Source: Arenimonas sp.
Lineage (GTDB): Bacteria > Pseudomonadota > Gammaproteobacteria > Xanthomonadales > Xanthomonadaceae
Direction: 5' to 3'
Length of the DNA: 64,000 nucleotides
Assembly (NCBI RefSeq): GCF_022842045.1
Contig: NZ_JALHQI010000007.1
Location: 1 to 64,000 of the forward strand
The notes under the pieces are model-generated. The model was not told the origin of the DNA. It did no database searches and saw only the letters and a program-made list of their open reading frames with translations. The translations under genes and the position numbers were made by a program. Within the stretch, counting starts at the first letter, position 1; the number at the start of each line of letters is the position of its first letter. Shown here in pieces: positions 15,420 to 25,788 of this stretch.

Positions 15420-17707
15420 CAGCGGCGGCCCAGCTTCTTCTGTTCGTCCTGCCCGCCGTACGAGTAGTAGTTGTAGGCGCCATACCCGTAGCCGTAGCCC
15501 GCGTGCTTGCTGCTGAACTTGGTGAGCAGGCCACCCACCACGTGCGCGCGCGCCGCCAGCAGGCGCTTGAGCGCATTGCGGGCCACGGTGATGCGGGTCT
15601 CGCCGGCTTCCACCACCAGCAGCGTGCCGTTGGCCAGGTTGCCCAGGATGGGCGCGTCGGCCAGGCCCATCACCGGCGGGCCGTCGATGATCAGCTGGTC
15701 GAACTTCTCGCGCGCGATGCTGATCAGGCTCAGCATCTTCGGGCCCATCAGCAGCTCGGCCGGGTTCGGCGGCAGCGGGCCGGTGCTCATGTACATCAGG
15801 CCCGGGGTGTCGGTGGCGTGGATCACCTCGGTCGCCTTCACCGCGCCGGCCAGGTAGTTGCTCAGGCCCGCGCTGTTGTCCACGCCCAGCGTGCGGTGCA
15901 GCGAGGGATTGCGCAGGTCGGCATCGATGATCAGCACGCGCTTGCCCAGCTGGGCGAAGTTGCGGGCCAGGGTCAGCGCCGTGGTGGACTTGCCTTCCGA
16001 CGGCGTGGAGCTGGTGATCAGCAGGCTGCGCGGAACGCCGGTGTCGGTGGCGAACTGCAGCGCGGTGCGCACCGAGCGGTAGCTCTCGGCGAAGGCCGAG
16101 CGCGGGTCTTCCAGCGCCTTGGCCGGGGTCATCGGCAGCTTCAGCAGCGGGATCACGCCCAGCACCGACAGGCCCAGCTGCTTCTCGACGTCTTCCGGCG
16201 CCTTCAGCGTGTCGTCCAGGTACTCGAAGGCCAGCGCCAGCAGCACGCCCAGCATCAGGCCGGCCAGCAGGCCCAGCGCGAGGTTGCGGGTGAGGCTGGG
16301 CTTGAACTTGTAGCCATTCTGGGCCAGGTCGACGACGCTGATGTTGTTGTTGCTGACGCCGGCGGCCACGCCGATTTCCTTGTAGCGCTGCAGCAGGCCG
16401 TCGTAGAGCTCGCGGTTGGTGTCGACTTCGCGCTTGAGGATGTTGTACTGGATCGAGCGGCTCTGCAGGTCCAGCACGTCGGTCTTCACCAGGCTCATCT
16501 GCTCGCTGAGCAGGCGCTCCTGCTCCTGCGCGGCCAGGAACTCGGCCTGGATGGCGGCCTTGATGTTGCCTACCTCGGCCGCGATCTGGCGCTCGACCTC
16601 GTCGATCTGGCCCTTGAGCTGCTGCATCAGCGGGAAGCCCGGCTTGTACAGCCGCAGCTTGTCCTGGTAGTCGGCCATCAGCTTGCCGCGGGTTTCCTGC
16701 AGGCTCTTGATGATCGACGCCTCGCCGATCTCACCCAGCAGCACGGTGCCGCGCGAGGCCTGGGCCTGGCGCCAGCGCGCCTCGGCCTTGATGCGGTCCT
16801 GGCGCGCCTGCGACAGCGCCGCGTTCAGCGAGCCCAGGTCCTGTTCGCTCAGGTTGCCGTTGCTGTCGCCGCTGCCGACGATCTGTTCCTTCTGCGCGAA
16901 CGCCACCAGCTCGCGCTCGGAGTCCTCGAGCTTGAGCCGCAGCTCCTGCAGGCGGTCCTCCAGGTAGGTCTTGGCGTAGGCCGAGGAGTCGAAGCGACGC
17001 TCGAGGTTGGAGGCGATGAAGGCCTCGGCCAGGGAATTCGCAGCGCGCTGCGAGAACGCGGCGTCCGGGCTGTCGAAGTGCACGCGCACCAGGCGCGAGT
17101 TGCGCACCGGCTCGATGGTCAGGCCGCGCATGATGAAATTGGTGGCGGCGGTATCACGCGAGGCCAGCTCGGCCTCGGTCTGCTCGTCGGCTTCATCGCC
17201 ACCGCCGGAGAACAGCCCGCGCAGTGCCGTCCACGGCGACGGCGGCGACAGCCGTTCCAGCGTCTCGCCTTCGGCCAGCGCCAGCTGCGACGCCACGCGC
17301 TGGGCCAGGGCCCGGCTCTTCAGCAACTCGTACTGGGTCTGGTAGAAGTCGGCGCCGGCGCCGCCCTCCACCGGGGTCACGCCCTCCACGTCCACCACCT
17401 TGATGGTGTCGCGCTCGATCTGCAGCGAGGTGGTGGCACGGTAAATCGGCGTCATCAGCAGCGTGCCCACCAGCGTCGCCACCAGCACGATGCCCAGCGC
17501 GCCCAGCACCGTCCAGCGGCGCTTGACCAGGATGCGCCAGTAACTGAGCAGGTCGATCTCGTCGCTTTCGGCGGCGTTGTCCTGCGCGCGCAGGTCCAGG
17601 CTCAGGGCCTGGCTGCGCGCGGCGGCCAGCGCCTGCCGTCGATCTTCGTCCTGGGTGGCCGGCAGCTTCGCACCGCCGGGCTGGCCGGGTTCCATCTCGT
17701 TCGCCAT
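15419..17707 (-). CDS. wzc: Polysaccharide co-polymerase with BY-kinase domain (Wzc/GumC-like tyrosine autokinase)
   Basis: A 762-residue inner-membrane protein that sets chain length and couples polymerisation to export. After a cytoplasmic N-terminus, the first helix (about 74-92) leads into a Wzz domain, a long periplasmic coiled coil, and a second helix near 475-495 (LALGLLAGLMLGVLLALAF). The C-terminal kinase has Walker A SSTPSEGKSTTA (566-577), Walker A' VLIIDADLRNP (591-601), Walker B LIIDGPP (672-678) and a tyrosine cluster at about 738-750 (YGYGYGAYNYYSY). AAAGGAAAG precedes the ATG. The partner phosphatase is the PHP-type gene upstream. Confidence 0.93.
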   Translation of the reverse strand: MANEMEPGQPGGAKLPATQDEDRRQALAAARSQALSLDLRAQDNAAESDEIDLLSYWRILVKRRWTVLGALGIVLVATLVGTLLMTPIYRATTSLQIERDTIKVVDVEGVTPVEGGAGADFYQTQYELLKSRALAQRVASQLALAEGETLERLSPPSPWTALRGLFSGGGDEADEQTEAELASRDTAATNFIMRGLTIEPVRNSRLVRVHFDSPDAAFSQRAANSLAEAFIASNLERRFDSSAYAKTYLEDRLQELRLKLEDSERELVAFAQKEQIVGSGDSNGNLSEQDLGSLNAALSQARQDRIKAEARWRQAQASRGTVLLGEIGEASIIKSLQETRGKLMADYQDKLRLYKPGFPLMQQLKGQIDEVERQIAAEVGNIKAAIQAEFLAAQEQERLLSEQMSLVKTDVLDLQSRSIQYNILKREVDTNRELYDGLLQRYKEIGVAAGVSNNNISVVDLAQNGYKFKPSLTRNLALGLLAGLMLGVLLALAFEYLDDTLKAPEDVEKQLGLSVLGVIPLLKLPMTPAKALEDPRSAFAESYRSVRTALQFATDTGVPRSLLITSSTPSEGKSTTALTLARNFAQLGKRVLIIDADLRNPSLHRTLGVDNSAGLSNYLAGAVKATEVIHATDTPGLMYMSTGPLPPNPAELLMGPKMLSLISIAREKFDQLIIDGPPVMGLADAPILGNLANGTLLVVEAGETRITVARNALKRLLAARAHVVGGLLTKFSSKHAGYGYGYGAYNYYSYGGQDEQKKLGRR

Positions 17708-17734
17708 CTGGTGCTTTCCTTTCGGATTCGCCGG

Positions 17735-18460
17735 TCAGTAGACGCGGAACAGGTTGAAGACCGGGATCGTCTCGAGGACGCGGCGAAGACCAGTCTTGGC
17801 CCCCGACTGGTCGATGACCACGATGTCGTCGCCGTAGATCTGTGGATCCACGGCGTCGCCGGCGCGGATCTGCTTGAGGTCGAACACGGCCGCCATCTTC
17901 TTGCCGTCCACCACGCGGAACACCACCACGCCCTGCAGGTTGGCCAGCTCCGACGGCCCGCCGCCCATGGCCAGGGCCTGCAGCAGCGAGGTCTTGCCGG
18001 TGATGGGATAGATGCCCGGCTTGGCGATGGCGCCTTCCAAGGTGACCCGCTGGCTGGTGAATTCCTTCACGAACACGCTGACCTGCGGAGCCTGCAGGTA
18101 GTCGGCCGAAAGCTTCTCGGCAATCAGGGCCTCGAGCTCGGGCACGGTGTTGCCGCCGGCCTGCACCACGCCGATCAGCGGCAGCGATATCTGGCCGTTG
18201 CTGTTCACGCGCACGGTGCGGTTGAGGTCGTTGACCTGGAACACGCTGATCTCCAGCAGGTCCTGCGGGCCCACCCGATATTCGCTGGTACCGGTGTAGG
18301 CGCCGGAGTCGGCGCGGGTGTCGGGCTCGCCCAGTTCATCGGTGGCGGTGACCGCCTTGCTGGTGCCCGAGCGCACCGACTGGCTGGTGGATGTCCCGCA
18401 GGCCACCAGGGCCACGGAAAGCACGAGGACAGCGAGGGTCCGGAGGAAGGAATGGGTCAT
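17735..18460 (-). CDS. wza: Outer-membrane polysaccharide export lipoprotein (Wza/GumB-like)
   Basis: A 241-residue lipoprotein with signal sequence and lipobox (LSVALVAC, Cys at 21). It has a polysaccharide export domain (YRVGPQDLLEISVFQVNDLN) and a SLBB-type ligand-binding region (VTLEGAIAKPGIYPITGKTS). It forms the outer-membrane exit channel working with Wzc. AGGAGA precedes the ATG at 18460, so the longer frame to 18502 is rejected. It is 27 bases upstream of wzc. Compared with E. coli Wza (about 380 residues) it is short, like GumB. Confidence 0.92.
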   Translation of the reverse strand: MTHSFLRTLAVLVLSVALVACGTSTSQSVRSGTSKAVTATDELGEPDTRADSGAYTGTSEYRVGPQDLLEISVFQVNDLNRTVRVNSNGQISLPLIGVVQAGGNTVPELEALIAEKLSADYLQAPQVSVFVKEFTSQRVTLEGAIAKPGIYPITGKTSLLQALAMGGGPSELANLQGVVVFRVVDGKKMAAVFDLKQIRAGDAVDPQIYGDDIVVIDQSGAKTGLRRVLETIPVFNLFRVY

Positions 18461-18488
18461 GGGGTCTCCTGGGGGCCCGGGCGAAGCA

Positions 18489-19286
18489 TTATGCGGTGCC
18501 AAACAGACGCTGCCAAAAGCCGGGGCGGCGTTCGGGGGGGCGTGGCCGTTCAGGCAGCGGGGGCAACTGGCTGGGCGCCAGGTCGTCGAGGATGCCCTGC
18601 GGGCGGGTCAGCACCAGGTGCCTTGCTTCCTCGGCGCCCACGCGCGCCGCGGCCGCCTCGCGGCCCTCGGCCAGCAGCGGCGGGCGCTTGTCGATGTGGT
18701 GCGAGTCGGTGGCGATGATGTGCACCAGGCCTTCGTCGAGCATGCGCTCGGCCCAGTACTTCGGGCGGCGGCCGAAGCGGCCGGTGAGGCTGCCGGCGGT
18801 GAGCTGCATCCACGCGCCCTGCTTCACCAGGTCGGCGAACACCGGATAGTGGGTCTCGATCCAGCTCAGGCGCTCGGGGTGGGTGATCACCGGCACGATG
18901 CCGGCGGCCATCAGGGTGAACACCGATTCGTCGAAGCGCGGCGGCGCCACGTGGTGCGGCGGCTCCAGCAGCAGGTAGCGGCTGCCGTTGATCGTGGGCA
19001 CGCGGCCATCGCGGATGCCGCCCACCAGGTCGGGGGCGAGGTGGGTGTCGGCGCCCGTGCCCAGCTGCAGCGGGATGCCGGCTTCGGCCAGCGCGGTGCG
19101 CAGGGCGGCCACCGCGGCCTCGATGCCGGCGCGGTTGTTCTCGTACAGGCCGGGGTAGATGTGCGGGGTGCAGGCGGTGAAGGTGATGCCGTCGGCCACC
19201 GCGCAGCGCGCCATGGCCAGCGAGACCTCGAGCGTGGCCGGGCCGTCGTCGACGCCGGGCAGCAGATGGCAGTGCAGGTCGATCAT
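18489..19286 (-). CDS. PHP-type tyrosine-protein phosphatase (CpsB/YwqE family)
   Basis: A 265-residue metal-dependent phosphatase that dephosphorylates BY-kinases such as Wzc. Metal ligands appear in MIDLHCHLLPGVDDGP at the N-terminus, TPHIYPG near 40, ITHPERLSW near 140 and ATDSHHIDKRP near 200. It replaces the low-molecular-weight phosphatase Wzb of enteric clusters. AAGGA precedes the ATG at 19286. The gene lies between the initiating glycosyl-phosphate transferase and wza, which supports its partnership with the kinase. Confidence 0.9.
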   Translation of the reverse strand: MIDLHCHLLPGVDDGPATLEVSLAMARCAVADGITFTACTPHIYPGLYENNRAGIEAAVAALRTALAEAGIPLQLGTGADTHLAPDLVGGIRDGRVPTINGSRYLLLEPPHHVAPPRFDESVFTLMAAGIVPVITHPERLSWIETHYPVFADLVKQGAWMQLTAGSLTGRFGRRPKYWAERMLDEGLVHIIATDSHHIDKRPPLLAEGREAAAARVGAEEARHLVLTRPQGILDDLAPSQLPPLPERPRPPERRPGFWQRLFGTA

Positions 19287-19297
19287 GCCGGCGTCCT

Positions 19298-20443
19298 TCA
19301 ATGTGCTTCCGACTCGGCCGCGTCCCGGCTGGGCGCCGCGACGGCGCGGGCATCGCCGCCGCGCCAGCGTGCCAGCCTGGCGACCGCGCGGTCGTAATCG
19401 ACGCTGAACGCATACCATGCGCCGAGCAGCACGAAGAAAGCCAGCACCAGCAGCGGCCGGTACACGCCCAGCTTCATCGCCACCGCGGCGGCGAGGCCCA
19501 GCAGCAGCGAGCCGCCGGCGATGATGGCCACCACCGCGCTGGTGCGGAAGCCGGCGTCGAGCAGCATGTGGTGCATGTGGTGGCGGTCGGCCGCGAACGG
19601 CGAGCGGCCCTGGCGCCAGCGGCGCAGCATCAAGGCCACGCAGTCGATCAGCGGCAGCGACAGCGCCCACGGGCCCAGCACCGGCGAGATGGGGTGGTCC
19701 GGGCTCTGCGACAGGCGCACCGAGGCATAGGCGATGGTGAAACCCAGCAGCATGCTGCCGCCGTTGCCCAGGAACACGCGGGCCCGCGGCTGCCACGGGA
19801 AGCGCGCGTTCCACACCAGGAAGCCCAGCACCGCGGCGGCTACCGCCAGGATGCGTTCGACCACCAGCACGTTGCCCGAGTACAGCCCGAAGCAGGCGAA
19901 CAGCCCCAGCGCCACCACCGACAGGCTGCCGGCCAGGCCGTCCACGCCGTCGGCCATGTTCAGCGCATTGATGACGCCCACCACGATGAACACGGTGAAC
20001 GGCACCGCCAGCAGCCCGATGTTGGCGCCGGTGAAGCCGAACACGTCGTGCAGGTTGGTGGCCATGACGCCACCCAAGAGCGCCATCAGCAGCGCGGCCA
20101 GCGCCTGCGCGCCGATCCGCCAGGTCCAGCGCAGGTCGAAGTAGTCGTCGAGCTGGCCCACCAGCACCAGCAGGCCGGCGCCACCGATGAAGGCCCAAGT
20201 ACGCAGGCTGTTGCTCTCTTCGAACAGCAGGAAGCCGGCGACGACCACGAGATAGATCACCAGCCCGCCGACCACCGGCATGGCGCAGCCGTGGTCCTTG
20301 CGCCCCCCGGGGTGGTCCACCAGGCCGAAGCGGCGCGCCAGCGGCAGTGCCAGCGGCAGCGCCAAGGCGCACAGCGCGAAGCTCAGGGCGATGCGCTGCC
20401 AGGCCTGGCCGTCGAGCTGGTGGATGAGATTGAGGTAGTCCAT
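19298..20443 (-). CDS. wecA: Undecaprenyl-phosphate N-acetylhexosamine 1-phosphate transferase (WecA/Rfe-like)
   Basis: A 381-residue polytopic enzyme that starts the repeat by moving a HexNAc-1-phosphate onto undecaprenyl phosphate. Family motifs: VLVGQLDDYFDLRW, INALNMADGVDGLAGSLS and the ADRHHMHHMLLD loop (HxHH type). About 11 membrane helices. The start is taken as the ATG at 20443 (MDYLNLIHQL); an upstream in-frame ATG at 20479 is possible. The enzyme belongs to the MraY/WecA/WbpL family, so the substrate could also be another UDP-HexNAc. Confidence 0.88.
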   Translation of the reverse strand: MDYLNLIHQLDGQAWQRIALSFALCALALPLALPLARRFGLVDHPGGRKDHGCAMPVVGGLVIYLVVVAGFLLFEESNSLRTWAFIGGAGLLVLVGQLDDYFDLRWTWRIGAQALAALLMALLGGVMATNLHDVFGFTGANIGLLAVPFTVFIVVGVINALNMADGVDGLAGSLSVVALGLFACFGLYSGNVLVVERILAVAAAVLGFLVWNARFPWQPRARVFLGNGGSMLLGFTIAYASVRLSQSPDHPISPVLGPWALSLPLIDCVALMLRRWRQGRSPFAADRHHMHHMLLDAGFRTSAVVAIIAGGSLLLGLAAAVAMKLGVYRPLLVLAFFVLLGAWYAFSVDYDRAVARLARWRGGDARAVAAPSRDAAESEAH

Positions 20444-20545
20444 GCGGTTTGAAACGTAATCCTTGGGGTAACAGGCCATGTGGCCGCTTTCAGGATCCCG
20501 TCTTGCCGCCAGCGTGCGGGGGCTTGGCCTCAGCCCCGCAGCGCA

Positions 20546-22024
20546 TCATGCATTGCGGCCATACACGTCCTCGAACCGCACGATGTCGTCCTCGCCGAGA
20601 TAACTGCCCGACTGCACCTCGATCAGCTCCAGCGGCACCTTGCCCGGGTTTTCCAGCCGGTGCTTGCTGCCCAGCGGGATGTAGGTGCTCTGGTTCTCGG
20701 CCAGCAGGAACACCTTGTCATCGCAGGTAACCCGGGCACTGCCGCTGACCACGATCCAGTGCTCGGCCCGGTGGTGGTGCATCTGCAGGCTGAGCGCCGC
20801 ACCGGGCTTGACCACGATGCGCTTGACCTGGAACCGGTCGCCGCTGTCGATGCCGTCGTAGCTTCCCCAGGGACGATACACCTTGCGATGCACGCTCGCC
20901 TGCGACCGACCCTGCGATTTGAGGGCAGAAACTATCTCCTTGACTTTCTGGACCTGGTCCTTCGCCGCCACCAGGAGCGCGTCGTCGGTATCCACCACGA
21001 TCACGTCCTGCAGGCCGAGCAGGCTGACCAGGCGGCGGCCACCCCAGGCCAGCGTGTTGCGGCAGTCGATCGCGAGCACGTCGCCGTGGTGGGCATTGCC
21101 GTCCGGATCCTGGTCGGCGATCTCCCAGAGGGCGGACCACGAGCCTACATCGCTCCAACCGACGTCGATGGGCAGCACGGCGGCGTGTGAAGTTTTTTCC
21201 ATCACCGCGTAATCGATGGAGTCCGACGGGCAGGCTTCGAACGCCGCGCGGTCGAGTCGCAGGAAGTCGGCATCGCGCTTGGCCCCGGCCAGCGCGGCCT
21301 TGGCGGCGGCGAGGATGGCCGGCGCGAACGCGGCCAGTTCCTCGAGGTAACGCGAGGCGCGGAACAGGAACATGCCCGAGTTCCAGAAGTAGTCGCCGCT
21401 GGCGACGTAGGCCTGGGCCGTGGTCAGGTCGGGCTTCTCCACGAACCGCTCCACGACGAGGGGCGCCTGTGGGAGGGACTTCAGTCCCGATTGCCCTTCG
21501 CCGGAAAGCATCGGGACTGAAGTCCCTCCCACAGGGGACGCGGCGGATTTGATGTAGCCGTAGCCGGTCTCGGGGCCGGTGGGAACGATGCCGAAGGTGA
21601 CCAGCTTGCCGGCCCCGGCCGCGGGCGCGGCGGCCAGCACGGCGGCGCGGAAGCCGGCTTCGTCGCGGATCACGTGGTCGGAAGGCAGCACCAGCAGCAG
21701 CGGGTCGTCGCCGCCGGCCTGGGCCTGCAGCGCGGCCGCGGCGATGGCCGGGGCAGTGTTGCGGCCCAGGGGCTCGAGCAGCAGCGCGGCGGGGGTCACC
21801 CCGAGCTGGCGCAGCTGTTCGGCCACCATGAAGCGGTGCTCTTCGTTCGCCACCACGATCGGCGCGGCGGCGCCTTCAAGCCCGGCCAGGCGCTGCCAGG
21901 TGGCCTGCAGCAGCGACTGTTCGCCCACCAGCGGCTGGAACTGCTTGGGGTGGGTCTCGCGCGAAAGCGGCCAGAGCCGCGTGCCGGAGCCGCCGGAGAG
22001 CAGGACGGGGATGATCTGGGGCAT
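20546..22024 (-). CDS. manC: Mannose-1-phosphate guanylyltransferase / mannose-6-phosphate isomerase with a repeat-derived insert
   Basis: A 492-residue bifunctional enzyme (ManC/AlgA/XanB) making GDP-mannose and interconverting fructose-6-P and mannose-6-P. The nucleotidyltransferase domain starts IIPVLLSGGSGTRLWPLSR; a second signature is FVEKPDL. The C-terminal cupin isomerase has RIVVKPGAALSLQMHHHRAE. The ATG at 22024 has AAGGC upstream. Between TGYGYIK (152-159) and VERFVEKPD (191-199) about 25 residues (164-188) come from a complete REP element inserted in frame, read VGGTSVPMLSGEGQSGLKSL. Family members have a short loop at this place. Whether the enzyme is active is not known. Confidence 0.92.
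   Translation of the reverse strand: MPQIIPVLLSGGSGTRLWPLSRETHPKQFQPLVGEQSLLQATWQRLAGLEGAAAPIVVANEEHRFMVAEQLRQLGVTPAALLLEPLGRNTAPAIAAAALQAQAGGDDPLLLVLPSDHVIRDEAGFRAAVLAAAPAAGAGKLVTFGIVPTGPETGYGYIKSAASPVGGTSVPMLSGEGQSGLKSLPQAPLVVERFVEKPDLTTAQAYVASGDYFWNSGMFLFRASRYLEELAAFAPAILAAAKAALAGAKRDADFLRLDRAAFEACPSDSIDYAVMEKTSHAAVLPIDVGWSDVGSWSALWEIADQDPDGNAHHGDVLAIDCRNTLAWGGRRLVSLLGLQDVIVVDTDDALLVAAKDQVQKVKEIVSALKSQGRSQASVHRKVYRPWGSYDGIDSGDRFQVKRIVVKPGAALSLQMHHHRAEHWIVVSGSARVTCDDKVFLLAENQSTYIPLGSKHRLENPGKVPLELIEVQSGSYLGEDDIVRFEDVYGRNA
21467..21535. repeat. Complete two-arm REP element inside manC (24-nt spacer)
   Basis: Two opposed arms, GGGACTTCAGTCCC and GGGACTGAAGTCCC, separated by 24 bases (21489-21512), one more than in non-coding copies. 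In the manC phase the extra base avoids a TGA in the second arm. Confidence 0.93.
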
Positions 22025-22073
22025 GGGGATTTGCCTTGGAAAACAGGCCTCCATGATGCCCTGCCCGCCCCGG

Positions 22074-22139
22074 CTGTGGGAGGGACTTCAGTCCCGATGC
22101 GTTCAGGCGAAAAGCATCGGGACTGAAGTCCCTCCCACA
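22074..22139. repeat. Complete two-arm REP element between manC and amgK
   Basis: Opposed arms with 23-base spacer (22096-22118) in the 140-base gap between the divergent manC and amgK genes. No clear promoter was picked out in the remainder of the gap. Confidence 0.92.
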
Positions 22140-22166
22140 AGGGGCGGCGCGGGTGATAATCGCGGC

Positions 22167-23851
<1,685 letters not shown>

Positions 23852-23974
23852 CCGTGCGGCCCGGGGCGCGGCCGAATCGGCCGGCAATTCCTGTGCAGGA
23901 AGTCTCAGTTCGCGACATTGCCCGGCCCGCGTTAAGTGGCGACTCAAGCGCGCGCGTGCATTAATGGCCGGCTG

Positions 23975-25093
23975 ATGACACATTCCCTGCTCCAGAACCT
24001 GCGAACTGGCCTGTCCCGCACGCTTGAAGGCGACCTGGCGGGCATGCCGCCGCACGACCGCCGCGAGCAGTACCGCCGCCAGATCCGCATGCTGCACGGG
24101 CCACTGTCGAGCCTGCTGCTGGCCCTCGCCCTGCTGGAGACGCTGCGCGTGGCCGCGCACGCCTTCTTCGACTGGGCCCAGGCCGCGGCGCTGGGTTGGG
24201 AGTTCGCGGCGGCGGCCGGCATGCTGGCCCTGGCCGCCGTGTACCGGCGGGTGGCGTCGCTGCGGCGTCGGGTGCTGTTGGGCTCGGCCTTTTTCGCCGT
24301 GCTGCTGCTGAGCCTGGCGGGCTTTGGCGACGACTGGCGCCAGATGCCGGCGCTTTCGCTGGCCGGCTTCCTGCTGATCCCGGTCGGCGTGTTGCCGCTG
24401 CTGGTGCGGCCGCGGGTGGCGCTGGCGGTGCTGGCGGCCAGCACCTTCGTGGCCGGTACGCTGCTGCTGGCGCTGGAGTCGATCACGGTCGATGAGCGCC
24501 TGCTGTTCGGCTTCTACTACGCAATGAGCGCCACGGCCGGGCTGACCCTGCGGCGCGCGCGCGCCAACCTTGCCATCCGGCTGGACCAGAGGGTGGAAAC
24601 ACTTTGGCAGCGCGCCGTCAGCGACCCGCTCACCGGCCTGCTCAATCGCCAGGGCTGGATCAGCCTGGCCGGCACGGCGATGGGCGACGCGGTCGCGGCG
24701 GGCCAGCGCCCGGTGGTGCTGTTCATCGACGTGGACCACTTCAAGCGCGTCAACGACGCCCACGGCCACCTGGTGGGCGACGAGATCCTGCGCGAGCTGG
24801 GCCACCTGATCGATGCGCGGGTCGGCCCCGGCGAGCTGTGCGCGCGCCTGGGCGGCGAGGAATTCGCCTGCCTGTTGCCGGGCGCCACCGACGACCAGGC
24901 CGAGCGCTTCGCCATGCGCCTGGCCAACGACTACCGCGAGCGGGCCGAGCGCTTCGGCTCGACCCTGAGCATCGGCATCGCCACCCACCGCGACGGCGAC
25001 CTGCTCAACGACATGCTGGCGCGGGCCGACGCCGCGCTGTACCAGGCCAAGCGCGACGGCCGCGACCGGATCGTCTACGCCGCCGGCGACTAG
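23975..25093 (+). CDS. Diguanylate cyclase with N-terminal membrane domain
   Basis: A 372-residue GGDEF protein making cyclic di-GMP, which commonly controls exopolysaccharide and biofilm. About five hydrophobic helices occupy residues 45-190. The GGDEF domain follows: DPLTGLLNRQGW, FIDVDHFKRVNDAHGHLVGD and the active-site loop LGGEEF. The position five residues before GGEEF lacks RxxD, so the product-inhibition I-site is absent. Start ATG 23975 chosen over a GTG at 23936; neither has a convincing ribosome binding site. Proximity to the polysaccharide locus may be functional but is not proof. Confidence 0.9.
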   Translation: MTHSLLQNLRTGLSRTLEGDLAGMPPHDRREQYRRQIRMLHGPLSSLLLALALLETLRVAAHAFFDWAQAAALGWEFAAAAGMLALAAVYRRVASLRRRVLLGSAFFAVLLLSLAGFGDDWRQMPALSLAGFLLIPVGVLPLLVRPRVALAVLAASTFVAGTLLLALESITVDERLLFGFYYAMSATAGLTLRRARANLAIRLDQRVETLWQRAVSDPLTGLLNRQGWISLAGTAMGDAVAAGQRPVVLFIDVDHFKRVNDAHGHLVGDEILRELGHLIDARVGPGELCARLGGEEFACLLPGATDDQAERFAMRLANDYRERAERFGSTLSIGIATHRDGDLLNDMLARADAALYQAKRDGRDRIVYAAGD

Positions 25094-25788
25094 GGCGCGC
25101 CTTCCTGCAGCAGCGTGCGCAGGAAGGGAATGGTGATGCGCCGCTGCGCGGCGAGGCTGGCGCGGTCGATGCGCTCGAGCAACCGGGTCAGGCTGGCCAG
25201 GTCGCGGTCGACGCGACGCAGCAGGTAGTCCAGCACGGCGTCGTCGAGCTCGAGGCCCCGGCGGGCGCCGCGCTGGCGCAGCACCTCGCGCCGGCCCGCG
25301 TCATCGAGCGGCTCCAGCGCGAAACGCACGCACTGGCCCAGGCGCGTCACCAGGTCCGGCAGCTGCAGGCCCAGCGCGACCGGGTTGCCGCGCGCAGCGT
25401 ACATAACGACGGCGCCGCTGGCGCGCGCGCGGTTGTGGAAGTGGAACAGCGCCTCCTCGTCCCCGCCGCTGCCGGCGATGGCGTCCAGGCCATCGAGGCA
25501 GAGCAACGCGCTGCCTTCCTGCGCCGCCAGTGCTTCGGCGAGCCGCCCGGCGAATGCGGCCAGCGGCAGGTAGGCGGCGCGCCGGCCGGCGGCGGTGGCC
25601 TCGGCGCAGGCGGCCAGCAGCAGATGGGTCTTGCCGCTGCCGGCCGGCCCCGCCAGGAACAACCAGTCGCTCGCCTCGCCGCGCGCACCCGCGCGCACGG
25701 CATCACGCACGGCCGGCTGGCCGTGGAAGGCGTCGAACTGCTGGTCGGGCGGCGTGCGCAGCGACAGCGGCAGCTGCGGCGTGTTCAC
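25090..25788 (-). CDS. hda: DnaA regulatory inactivator Hda
   Basis: A 232-residue AAA+ protein homologous to DnaA domain III. With the beta clamp it stimulates hydrolysis of DnaA-ATP and so prevents over-initiation. The N-terminus QLPLSLRTPPDQQFDAF includes the QL-x-L-x(L) clamp-binding motif. Walker A is GPAGSGKTHL (about 47-56) and Walker B LLCLDGLDAI. The start is GTG, sharing GTGA with the upstream transporter stop codon, so translation is coupled. It converges on the diguanylate cyclase, with a 4-base overlap of 3' ends. Confidence 0.92.
   Translation of the reverse strand: MNTPQLPLSLRTPPDQQFDAFHGQPAVRDAVRAGARGEASDWLFLAGPAGSGKTHLLLAACAEATAAGRRAAYLPLAAFAGRLAEALAAQEGSALLCLDGLDAIAGSGGDEEALFHFHNRARASGAVVMYAARGNPVALGLQLPDLVTRLGQCVRFALEPLDDAGRREVLRQRGARRGLELDDAVLDYLLRRVDRDLASLTRLLERIDRASLAAQRRITIPFLRTLLQEGAP

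Noticed and set aside
15149-18718. A 1189-residue open frame on the plus strand
   Set aside because: It lies opposite wzc and wza, which have complete domain sets on the minus strand. The plus frame is low-complexity and unlike any family.
19830-19848. A further ops-like sequence inside wecA (GGCGGTAGCCG on the minus strand)
   Set aside because: It lacks the final T of the consensus and lies in coding sequence for an alanine-rich helix, so chance is likelier.
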